Positions 10,940 through 18,619 of a stretch of 64,000 bases of DNA are shown piece after piece (positions within the stretch are counted from its first letter, which is position 1; each line of letters starts with the position of its first letter). A program made the position numbers and the translations under genes. Under the pieces are notes generated by a model that saw only the letters and a list, made by a program, of their open reading frames with translations, had not been told where the DNA came from and ran no database searches. The stretch spans positions 248,001 to 312,000 of the forward strand of contig JAFLBV010000002.1 in the NCBI GenBank assembly GCA_017302895.1, read 5' to 3'. Source of the DNA: Ignavibacteria bacterium. GTDB taxonomy: Bacteria > Bacteroidota > Ignavibacteria > Ignavibacteriales > Ignavibacteriaceae.

Positions 10940-12076
10940 TTGAAGAGCAGACCGGTTCTTACAGTCATTGCGGTTATCGCCATATCATCGGCGATATTTT
11001 TGTTAAATGGTGACAATTCTTCGGGTAAATCAATTTATGAGAATTCGAATTCGATCTCTTCCGAGAGAGAAAATATTATCACACGAACAGTTGCAAAAAT
11101 CTCCCCTGCCATTGTCGGAATCAATGTCACAGAGGTTCGACAGGTAAATAACCCTTTCTTTAATCCTTTTTTCAACGATCCCTTCTTTCAGCAGTTTTTT
11201 GGTGACCAAAGCTACTCCCAGGAAGTCAAAGGTCTTGGTTCCGGTTTTTTGATCTCAGCAGATGGTTACATTCTTACAAATGATCATGTCGCGGGAAATG
11301 CAAAAAAAATAACTGTCACCTTGACTGACGGCAGGCATTTCGACGCCAAAGTTATCGGAACAGACAAAGTCTCGGATGTTTGTCTTCTGAAAATTGAAGA
11401 AAGCAAACTTCCCTTTCTCAAGCTTGGGAACTCATCTGATATTATTATCGGTGAATGGTCGATTGCACTCGGAAATCCTTTTGGCCTCTTTGATGTGAAC
11501 GACAAACCTACCGTTACTGTTGGTGTGATTTCGGCAACCGGGATGAATCTGGAACCAGTCGAAGATCGTTTTTATCTCGACATGATACAGACGGATGCTG
11601 CGATCAATGGTGGCAACAGTGGTGGACCACTGGTCAACTCTTTGGGTGATGTAATAGGAATGAATACCATCATTTACTCGACCGGTAGCGGGAAAGGAAG
11701 TATCGGTCTCGGATTTGCCATCCCGATAAATAAAGTAAAAAAGATCGTGGATGAACTTAAAGTAAAAGGGGAAATCGACAGAAATTTCTTCACGGGACTT
11801 GGTGTCCAGGATATAGATGAAAAAATCGCCGCTTACTTCAAACTTCCGAACTCAAGAGGCGTGATTGTAAACAGTGTTATGAAAAATTCACCCGCAGAAA
11901 AAGCAGGATTCAAGAACGGTGATGTAATTCTCGCACTCGGAGATTTCAAAATCAGCAATCGAAACACACTTCTCGGTGCTTTGCAGGAATACAGAACAGG
12001 ACAGAATGTTTCTTTCTCGGTTCTTCGTGATGAGAAGAATTTAAAACTTGAAATGGAACTGGAGAGAAGAAAATGA
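10940..12076 (+). CDS. DegP/HtrA-family periplasmic serine protease with one PDZ domain
   Basis: A GGAGG at 10927-10931 lies 8 bases before TTG 10940 (5 before GTG 10937); an ATG at 10925 overlaps that site and is less likely to be the start. Counting from that ATG: membrane anchor or signal 10-27, trypsin-like domain with catalytic H121 (TNDHVAGN), D151 (KVSDVCLL) and S232 (GGNSGGPL), and a single PDZ domain at about 285-383. HtrA proteases degrade or refold damaged envelope proteins. One PDZ and a retained anchor resemble DegS more than DegP in architecture. Residues 75-92 have repeated Asn/Asp-Pro-Phe-Phe units before the protease domain. purB overlaps its stop (ATGA). Confidence 0.9.
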   Translation: MKSRPVLTVIAVIAISSAIFLLNGDNSSGKSIYENSNSISSERENIITRTVAKISPAIVGINVTEVRQVNNPFFNPFFNDPFFQQFFGDQSYSQEVKGLGSGFLISADGYILTNDHVAGNAKKITVTLTDGRHFDAKVIGTDKVSDVCLLKIEESKLPFLKLGNSSDIIIGEWSIALGNPFGLFDVNDKPTVTVGVISATGMNLEPVEDRFYLDMIQTDAAINGGNSGGPLVNSLGDVIGMNTIIYSTGSGKGSIGLGFAIPINKVKKIVDELKVKGEIDRNFFTGLGVQDIDEKIAAYFKLPNSRGVIVNSVMKNSPAEKAGFKNGDVILALGDFKISNRNTLLGALQEYRTGQNVSFSVLRDEKNLKLEMELERRK

Positions 12077-13368
12077 TCGACAGGTATACTCTTCCGGAAA
12101 TGGGAAAAATCTGGAGCGATCAATTTAAATATGAAACATGGCTCAAAATCGAAATTCTGGCTACAGAAGCAAGAGTCGGCACGGGTGAAGTGCCTCAAGA
12201 GGATCTCGCGGCAATAAAAGAGAGAGCCTCGTTTTCGGTTGAGCGAATTAATGAGATTGAACTCACTACTCAACACGATGTTATCGCGTTTCTCACCAAT
12301 GTTAATGAAAATGTTGGACCTGCCAGCAGGCACCTGCATTATGGAATGACCTCATCGGACGTATTGGATACTGCTCTTTCAGTACAGATCAAAGAGGCAT
12401 CCCGTATCATTTTAGAGAAGATAGATGTTCTGACTGATGCCCTGAAAACAAGAGCTGTTGAGCATAAAAACACATTATGCATCGGCAGGACTCATGGCAT
12501 CCACGCAGAGGTTACTACCATGGGTTTGAAATTTGCCCAGTGGTATGATGAAATGCGAAGAAACCGGGCAAGATTTGTGAAAGCAATTGATGAAATTTCA
12601 ACAGGACAGATTTCCGGAGCAGTTGGAACTTTCGATCACCTCTCCCCCTTTGTGGAAGAATTCGTTTGTGAAAAACTTGGTCTAAGACCTGAACCGGTTT
12701 CCACTCAGGTCATTCAAAGAGACAGGCACGCGTTTTATTTGTCAGTACTGGGAATAATCGGAGGCACGCTCGAAAAAATTGCCACAGAAATAAGACATCT
12801 GCAAAAAACAGAAGTTTTGGAAGCTGAGGAATACTTTGGAAAAGGGCAAAAAGGCTCATCAGCAATGCCCCATAAGAGAAATCCGATTATCTGCGAGAGA
12901 ATTACCGGAATGGCGAGACTGATGCGATCTTATGTCTCCCCTGCCATTGAAAATATTGCCCTCTGGCATGAAAGGGATATATCGCATTCGTCGGTTGAGC
13001 GTGTGGTCTTCCCAGACGCCACAATTCTCATCGATTATATGCTTCAAAAATCGATTGATCTGATTACAAAGCTGATTATTTATCCCGAAAACATGATAAG
13101 AAACATCCACCTCACCCGTGGACTGATTTATTCCCAGAAAGTCCTGCTCGCTCTAACAGAATCCGGAATGTCACGGGAAGAATCGTATGCGGCTGTTCAG
13201 GATGCGGCAATGAGAGTCTGGCGTGACACTTCACTGAACCTTAGGGACGAACTTCTGAAAAACGAAAAAGTTGTGCAAAATATTGACCCTAAAAGGTTCG
13301 AAACAATATTTGATCTTACAAATTCGATGAGGAATATCGACTATATTTTCAACAGAACTCTTACTTAA
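12073..13368 (+). CDS. purB: adenylosuccinate lyase
   Basis: 431 residues of the fumarase/aspartase superfamily with the signature GSSAMPHKRNPI and the active-site blocks TSSDVLDTAL and GRTHGIHAEV. It cleaves SAICAR and adenylosuccinate in purine synthesis, releasing fumarate. Length is normal for bacterial PurB. The ATG overlaps the stop of the HtrA gene by four bases, so the two are likely cotranscribed despite unrelated roles. Its stop overlaps the stop of the convergent peroxiredoxin gene. Confidence 0.96.
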   Translation: MIDRYTLPEMGKIWSDQFKYETWLKIEILATEARVGTGEVPQEDLAAIKERASFSVERINEIELTTQHDVIAFLTNVNENVGPASRHLHYGMTSSDVLDTALSVQIKEASRIILEKIDVLTDALKTRAVEHKNTLCIGRTHGIHAEVTTMGLKFAQWYDEMRRNRARFVKAIDEISTGQISGAVGTFDHLSPFVEEFVCEKLGLRPEPVSTQVIQRDRHAFYLSVLGIIGGTLEKIATEIRHLQKTEVLEAEEYFGKGQKGSSAMPHKRNPIICERITGMARLMRSYVSPAIENIALWHERDISHSSVERVVFPDATILIDYMLQKSIDLITKLIIYPENMIRNIHLTRGLIYSQKVLLALTESGMSREESYAAVQDAAMRVWRDTSLNLRDELLKNEKVVQNIDPKRFETIFDLTNSMRNIDYIFNRTLT

Positions 13369-13883
13369 ATAAGCTTTTTAGCAAGATCGAAAACTGTTTC
13401 TGCATGAGTGGAAACATCGACATCTCTCAAGATATGCGCGATGTTACCTGATTTGTCGATAATAAATGTAATACGACTCGACATGCCAAGTTTGTTCAAA
13501 ACTCCGTAGGCTTCACTCGTCTTTTTTTCCGAGTCTGAGAGAAGAGTAAAATTGAGTTTTTGTTCAGCCTCGAACTCCTTCAAACTTTTGGTGTCGTCAA
13601 CACTGATACCCAGGATCTTTATTCCGTTCTCTTCAAATTTCTTGAAATTGTCTCTTATTCCACATGCCTGTTTTGTACAACCGGGTGTTCCCGCTTTTGG
13701 ATAGAAATAGAGAACTACAGGACTCTTTCCTTTGAAATCAGCCAGTGAAACCTTCGTACCATTCTGATCACTTAACGAAAATTGCGGTGCTGACATTCCT
13801 TCTTTAATATTCTCGGCGGTCCCTCCACAGGAAGCAAGCAACAGCCCGGCTACAAACAGAAAAAATTTCTTTAGATTATTCAT
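13365..13883 (-). CDS. bcp: peroxiredoxin (Bcp/PrxQ type), lipoprotein
   Basis: 172 residues from the ATG at 13883, which has AAGGAG 5 bases upstream. The first 20 residues are a lipoprotein signal ending in LLASC, so the enzyme should be anchored in the envelope. The AhpC/TSA fold shows the peroxidatic and resolving cysteines in TPGCTKQAC, the helix-paired arrangement of PrxQ. It reduces hydrogen and organic peroxides with thioredoxin-like donors. Envelope anchoring is less common than cytosolic Bcp. The gene converges on purB with a four-base overlap of the two stop regions. Confidence 0.92.
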   Translation of the reverse strand: MNNLKKFFLFVAGLLLASCGGTAENIKEGMSAPQFSLSDQNGTKVSLADFKGKSPVVLYFYPKAGTPGCTKQACGIRDNFKKFEENGIKILGISVDDTKSLKEFEAEQKLNFTLLSDSEKKTSEAYGVLNKLGMSSRITFIIDKSGNIAHILRDVDVSTHAETVFDLAKKLI

Positions 13884-13954
13884 CACATCTCCTTTTTATT
13901 GATAAACAATTACAAAACTGATAGTGTTCCTGTCAACTTCCGAGACCTTGTATT

Positions 13955-13990
13955 TAATAAAAAAGCTGCCCGGTTTTGACCGGACAGCTT
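13955..13990 (-). terminator. Rho-independent terminator after the ALDH7 gene
   Basis: A 12-bp stem (13963-13974 with 13979-13990, one G-T wobble, four-base loop) followed in the minus direction by TTTTTTATTAAA. It lies 38 bases after the aldehyde dehydrogenase stop. Confidence 0.85.
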
Positions 13991-14027
13991 AAGAATATTG
14001 AGATTTATGCTTCTACGAATTACTAAA

Positions 14028-15560
14028 TCAGAGATCGAACTTGATTCCCTGTGCGAGTGGTATTTTCGTCGAGAAGTTAATTGTATTCGTTTGTCTTCTC
14101 ATGTAAGCACGCCATGAATCAGATCCTGATTCTCTGCCTCCTCCGGTTTCTTTTTCGCCACCAAAGGCCCCACCGATCTCAGCGCCTGAAGTTCCGATGT
14201 TTACATTTGCAATTCCACAGTCAGAACCGCGAGCGGAGAGGAATTCTTCAGTTTCTCTCATATTCAGAGAGAATATAGCAGAGGAAAGTCCCTGTACCAC
14301 ATCGTTTTGAATGGCTATGGCTTCTTTTACATCACCGCTGTATTTAATCAAATAAAGAATTGGTGCAAAAGTTTCTTCCTGAACAATCGGATAGCTGTTT
14401 TCAACTTCACAGATTGCCGGCTTTACATAACAACCGGATTCATAGCCTTCTCCCGACAGCACTTCACCGCCATAGAGTACTTTTCCACCCGATTTTTTCA
14501 CTTCTTCTATAGCCTTTGAAAAATCAGCTACTGCGCCTTTATCAATGAGTGGTCCAACATGATTCGCTATATCAAGAGGATTTCCGATTTTAAGTGAGCC
14601 GTAGGCTTTCACAAGCGTGTCTTTAATCTTGTCGTAGATGCTTTCATGGATGATCAGACGGCGTGTGGAAGTACATCTCTGTCCGGCTGTTCCCACGGCT
14701 CCAAACACGATGGCAGGTACCGCCAGTTGAAGATCTGCATCAGGAGTTAGAATGATAGCGTTATTACCGCCAAGCTCCATGATTGCTTTTCCGAATCTGC
14801 CTGCGATTACAGAATTTGCATGCTTCCCGACGCGGGTTGATCCGGTTAAAGAGATAAGGGGTATTCTTTTGTCATTAAGAATTCTTTCGCCGATGGTTGA
14901 GCCCTTGCCAACAATAAGTGAGAAAACTCCTTCAGGTATATTGTTGGTTTCAAGAACTCTGGCAACAATTTTTTGAACTGCAACTGCTGCCAATGGAACT
15001 TTCGAGCTGGGTTTCCATAGATTAACATCACCACAAACCGCTGCTATCATGGCATTCCATGACCATACTGCCACAGGAAAATTAAATGCTGAAATAGTGC
15101 AAACGATACCGAGTGGGTGCCATTGTTCGTACATTCTGTGATCGGGTCTCTCAGAATGCATGGAGAGGCCGTAAAGCTGTCTTGACAAGCCTACCGCGAA
15201 GTCGCAGATGTCAATCATCTCCTGAACTTCACCCCAGCCTTCCTGTAGAGATTTACCCATTTCATACGAAACAAGTCTTCCGAGCGGGTCTTTATACTTA
15301 CGGAGTTCATCACCGATTTGCCTGACAATCTCTCCTCTTTTGGGAGCCGGCACATCACGCCAGTAGATAAAAGCCTCAGAGGCCTTCTGAATTATTTCTT
15401 CGTAATCAGACTCTGATGCCTGATAAACGGAGGCTATCTTCTCACCTGATCCGGGTGAATAAATTTCAAGTTTTCCGGCATTTTCAGTTTTCTTCCATTC
15501 GCGACCGGTGCACGAACCATAATTTATTTCTTCGATTCCAAGTGTCTTTAGGAAATCCAT
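14028..15560 (-). CDS. amaB: aldehyde dehydrogenase, ALDH7 family (probable 2-aminoadipate semialdehyde dehydrogenase)
   Basis: 510 residues. Catalytic Cys is in GTAGQRCTSTRR and the general base Glu in MELGGNNAI; the NAD fold has SLTGSTRVGK. N-terminal SCTGREWKKTENAGKLEIYSP and C-terminal FGGEKETGGGRESGSDSWRAYMR match the ALDH7/antiquitin group, which oxidises aminoadipate semialdehyde (as its cyclic form) to 2-aminoadipate. It is divergent from lysine 6-transaminase at 15909, which makes that semialdehyde, so the pair should form a lysine degradation route. GGGAG lies 5 bases before the ATG. Substrate is inferred from family and neighbour. Confidence 0.88.
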   Translation of the reverse strand: MDFLKTLGIEEINYGSCTGREWKKTENAGKLEIYSPGSGEKIASVYQASESDYEEIIQKASEAFIYWRDVPAPKRGEIVRQIGDELRKYKDPLGRLVSYEMGKSLQEGWGEVQEMIDICDFAVGLSRQLYGLSMHSERPDHRMYEQWHPLGIVCTISAFNFPVAVWSWNAMIAAVCGDVNLWKPSSKVPLAAVAVQKIVARVLETNNIPEGVFSLIVGKGSTIGERILNDKRIPLISLTGSTRVGKHANSVIAGRFGKAIMELGGNNAIILTPDADLQLAVPAIVFGAVGTAGQRCTSTRRLIIHESIYDKIKDTLVKAYGSLKIGNPLDIANHVGPLIDKGAVADFSKAIEEVKKSGGKVLYGGEVLSGEGYESGCYVKPAICEVENSYPIVQEETFAPILYLIKYSGDVKEAIAIQNDVVQGLSSAIFSLNMRETEEFLSARGSDCGIANVNIGTSGAEIGGAFGGEKETGGGRESGSDSWRAYMRRQTNTINFSTKIPLAQGIKFDL

Positions 15561-15908
15561 TTTTTCTCCCGAGAAATTAATAAATGTATCATCGAAATAT
15601 ATGGATAATAGATAAATGGAATTTCGTTTTTCTTTTTAGGCTGAGTTACCGCGCAAAAAAAACTTAAAAAGTCGACCGAACTGTAATTTATTCTCTCAAT
15701 GAAATTGATTATATTTAGGCATGAGATTAAACAATTTAATTTATCCATGTCGTCCTTTCAACGAGTCATTTAGCCCGCGGCTCCTCCGCAGCTATTTCGT
15801 CTCCAAGTTCGAATCAGTGTTTTAAGCACACTCCCCCTCCAGACCCTACAAATCCTTTTTTTTACATACGATTTTCTTTCAGATAAATTTCCTTACGGGA
15901 GGTGTTCT
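15561..15908. promoter_or_regulatory. 348-base divergent regulatory region between the ALDH7 gene and lat
   Basis: No gene is supported here. The left half (15561-15760) is AT-rich and should hold the minus-strand promoter; TATATTTC at 15594-15601 (minus) is one base off the TAnnTTTG element. The right half (15750-15850) is relatively GC-rich and pyrimidine-rich, with a small hairpin at 15777-15789. GGGAGG at 15897-15902 is the ribosome-binding site of lat. An operator for a lysine-responsive regulator would be expected, but none is recognised. Confidence 0.45.
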
Positions 15909-17252
15909 ATGAATAATACAGCAACTTTCAGCGATCATAATGTTACGGCTGTTGATGTTTTTCCAATTCTCCACAAGCATATTCTTGCTGATGGATACGA
16001 TTTTGTCCTCGATATTAAAAAAAGCCACGGTTGCTACATGGTGGAAGAAAGAACAGGTGATGAATACCTTGACTTCTTTTCATTTTTTGCATCGTCAGCT
16101 TTGGGGATGAACCACCCTAAACTCAACAATCCCGAGTTCCGTGACAAACTGGCATGGGCAGCTCTAAATAAACCATCCAACAGCGACATTTACACCGTTT
16201 TTAAAGCGGAACTAGTGCATACAATCAGCAAATATGTAATGCCCGCGCATTTCAAATATCTGTTCTTTGTTGAAGGTGGTGCCGTTGCTGTTGAAAACGG
16301 ATTAAAAGTTGCCTTCGACTGGAAAGTTCGTAAGAACTTTAGAAAGGGATACAAAGAGGAAAAGGGGCATAAAGTTCTCCATTTCAGAGAGGCATTTCAC
16401 GGAAGAACAGGATATACGATGTCTCTTACAAACACCGACCCGAACAAAGTGAATTTATATCCTAAATTTGACTGGCCCCGTGTATTAAACCCAAAAATTG
16501 TTTTCCCCTTAAATGATCACCTTCAAGAGGTCATTCATGCTGAAAATGAAGCAATAGCTCAGATATATGCTGCCATCAAACAGTATCCTGATGATATTGC
16601 CGTTATAATCATCGAACCGATTCAGGCAGAGGGTGGTGACAATCATTTCAGAAAAGAATTCCTTCTGAAACTGAGAGAGATTGCCGATGAAAATGATATC
16701 ATGCTCATGTTCGATGAAGTTCAGACAGGTGTAGGATTGACCGGTAAAATGTGGGCATCCGAGCACTTTGTTATGCCTGACATTATCTCATTTGGCAAAA
16801 AAATGCAAGTTTGTGGAATTATGGTTAGCGACCGCGTAAATGAAGAGCCGGATAATGTGTTTAAGGTTTCTTCACGAATCAACTCTACCTGGGGTGGAAA
16901 TCTGACCGATATGGTTAGAGCCGCCAAAATACTTCAAGTGATTCATGAAGAAGGTTTGGTTCAGAACTCTGCTATCATGGGAGATCTGCTGCTTTCGGAA
17001 CTGAACGATATGCAAAATGAATTCCCCGCTCTGGTTTCCGGAGTTAGAGGAAGAGGTTTGATGTGTGCTTTTGACATGCCTGATAAGGCAACAAGAAATG
17101 AATTCATCTCGAGATGCTGGAAAGAACGACTAATGATTCTCGCCTGCGGTGAAAGAAGTGTCCGTTTCAGAACACCTCTTATCATTCAAAGTGATGATTT
17201 ATTAAAGGGTTGCAAAATTATCAGAGAAGTGTTAAATTCGCTTGTCAAATAA
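15909..17252 (+). CDS. lat: L-lysine 6-transaminase (lysine epsilon-aminotransferase)
   Basis: 447 residues, PLP-dependent class III aminotransferase. The N-terminus (NVTAVDVFPILHKHILADGY) and FFSFFASSALGMNHP are typical of LAT, as are the PLP Lys in ISFGKKMQVCG (about K297) and FDEVQTGVG. It transfers the epsilon-amino group of lysine to 2-oxoglutarate, giving aminoadipate semialdehyde, which cyclises to piperideine-6-carboxylate. The neighbouring divergent ALDH7 enzyme should oxidise that product. A strong GGGAGGT precedes the ATG, and a good terminator follows at 17291, so it is a one-gene unit. Confidence 0.92.
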   Translation: MNNTATFSDHNVTAVDVFPILHKHILADGYDFVLDIKKSHGCYMVEERTGDEYLDFFSFFASSALGMNHPKLNNPEFRDKLAWAALNKPSNSDIYTVFKAELVHTISKYVMPAHFKYLFFVEGGAVAVENGLKVAFDWKVRKNFRKGYKEEKGHKVLHFREAFHGRTGYTMSLTNTDPNKVNLYPKFDWPRVLNPKIVFPLNDHLQEVIHAENEAIAQIYAAIKQYPDDIAVIIIEPIQAEGGDNHFRKEFLLKLREIADENDIMLMFDEVQTGVGLTGKMWASEHFVMPDIISFGKKMQVCGIMVSDRVNEEPDNVFKVSSRINSTWGGNLTDMVRAAKILQVIHEEGLVQNSAIMGDLLLSELNDMQNEFPALVSGVRGRGLMCAFDMPDKATRNEFISRCWKERLMILACGERSVRFRTPLIIQSDDLLKGCKIIREVLNSLVK

Positions 17253-17290
17253 CATAAAGTTGTATATACCTTTAAACTACTTGCACTGCA

Positions 17291-17320
17291 CGGCTCCCCG
17301 AAAGGGAGCCGTTTCAGTTT
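17291..17320 (+). terminator. Rho-independent terminator after lat
   Basis: Perfect 8-bp stem CGGCTCCC / GGGAGCCG around CGAAA, followed by GTTTCAGTTTT. It sits 38 bases after the lat stop and lacks a T-run in the other direction. Confidence 0.88.
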
Positions 17321-17335
17321 TAAATTCCCGTCGGG

Positions 17336-17860
17336 CTAATTTTCGTCATCGTACGCTACAAGACTGTCGACGGCATATCCTTTGAGCTTTTCTCTTCCGG
17401 GCAGAAAAGTAAGCTCGATGATAAATTGAATCGAAACAACCTCACCACCGGCTTTTTCTATCAGTTTTATTGCTGCTGCGGCAGTACCGCCGGTTGCAAG
17501 AAGATCATCATGGAGCAGCACTCTGTCCCCTTTCTTGATCGAGTCAATATGCATCTCGATCGAATCAGTGCCATATTCGAGAGAGTAATCTTCCGAATAT
17601 TTGGCTGAGGGGAGCTTTCCCGGTTTTCTGATTAGAACAAATCCAGCGTTTAAATGTGAGGCTACAATTCCGCCCAGAATAAATCCTCTGGACTCAATCC
17701 CGGCTACTTTGGTAATGCCAAGATGTTTCACCCTGTTATAAATTTCCCCTGCGGAATAGTTGAGTGCCGAGGGATTTTCGAGCAAGGTGGTGATGTCCCG
17801 GAACATTATGCCGGGTTTCGGGAAGTCTTTGATACTCCGGATCGTGGCTTTTAAATCCAT
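17336..17860 (-). CDS. apt: adenine phosphoribosyltransferase
   Basis: 174 residues. The N-terminus (IRSIKDFPKPGIMFRDITTLL), GIESRGFILGG and the PRPP loop VLLHDDLLATGGTAAAA are the APT hallmarks. It salvages adenine to AMP with PRPP. Length is normal. Twelve bases separate it from the upstream enoyl-CoA hydratase gene, so it is probably the last gene of the minus run that starts at dusB/MFS or further back. Confidence 0.96.
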   Translation of the reverse strand: MDLKATIRSIKDFPKPGIMFRDITTLLENPSALNYSAGEIYNRVKHLGITKVAGIESRGFILGGIVASHLNAGFVLIRKPGKLPSAKYSEDYSLEYGTDSIEMHIDSIKKGDRVLLHDDLLATGGTAAAAIKLIEKAGGEVVSIQFIIELTFLPGREKLKGYAVDSLVAYDDEN

Positions 17861-17872
17861 TTTGATGCCTGT

Positions 17873-18619
17873 TTATTTGTTAAGAAACTTGTCGATTCCA
17901 GTTTTGAATTCCTCTGTTGATCTGCTTATCACATTATACTTTTGAGACAGTTTTACTGAATTTTTATAGTTCAGAGCGGAAGTTTCTCTGATCAATCTTT
18001 TGGTTTGAGAAATGCTTTCTGTGGAATTTTTATTCAATTTGGAACATAATTCAAGAGAATCTTTCATCACATCATCCGAAATCTGATCTATTAAACCGGT
18101 TTCCAGAGCTCTCTCTGCGTTCAAAATCTCTGCCGAAATCAGAAGCTGTCGTGCCTTGAATTCTGTCAGTCTTCTCAGAAGAAGAAAAGACACAATTGCC
18201 GGCAAAAAACCTATCTTTACCTCACTGTATCCCATCATGGTATTTGTTCGGTCTGCAATAATAAAATCACAGGCTGTAGCAAGTCCACACCCTCCTGCTA
18301 TGGCGGGTCCATTAACGGCTGCCACAACGGGCTTGTCACACTCATAAACAGTGAGGATCATTTCAGATATCAGTTCAGAATCTTTATCGTTCTCCAGTAT
18401 TGAATTGTTTTGCAACTGCTGAAGATATGCCAAATCAGCCCCGGCCGAAAATGCCTTTCCCGAGCCTGTAATGATAATGGACTTTACTGCGTTATCATTT
18501 TCACAATTTTGGAAAACACTTATAAATTTTCTAATGAGTCCGGGTGAAAGAGCATTTCTTTTTTCGGGTCGGTTTAATGAAACAATTGCAGTTTCGTTCT
18601 CTATCCTGAAATCAACCAT
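17873..18619 (-). CDS. enoyl-CoA hydratase/isomerase family protein (methylglutaconyl-CoA hydratase-like)
   Basis: 248 residues of the crotonase fold. The oxyanion hole is formed in GKAFSAGADLAYL and AAVNGPAIAGGCGLATACD; one catalytic Glu is in YSEVKIGFLPA. The SEVKIGFLPA and following segment resembles methylglutaconyl-CoA hydratases of leucine breakdown more than FadB-type hydratases, but no other leucine-degradation gene is nearby. The ATG overlaps the stop of the PolX-like gene (TAATG). Substrate uncertain. Confidence 0.85.
   Translation of the reverse strand: MVDFRIENETAIVSLNRPEKRNALSPGLIRKFISVFQNCENDNAVKSIIITGSGKAFSAGADLAYLQQLQNNSILENDKDSELISEMILTVYECDKPVVAAVNGPAIAGGCGLATACDFIIADRTNTMMGYSEVKIGFLPAIVSFLLLRRLTEFKARQLLISAEILNAERALETGLIDQISDDVMKDSLELCSKLNKNSTESISQTKRLIRETSALNYKNSVKLSQKYNVISRSTEEFKTGIDKFLNK

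Noticed and set aside
11833..12339. 168-residue minus-strand open frame
   Set aside because: Antisense across the htrA-purB junction, both of which are well supported.
15777..15789. GCGG-CTCCT-CCGC hairpin
   Set aside because: Only four base pairs, with mismatches outside; too small to call a terminator or operator.
15561..15908. Lysine riboswitch in the lat/ALDH gap
   Set aside because: The gap lacks the five-helix junction and conserved core of the lysine riboswitch, and no terminator-type expression platform is seen.
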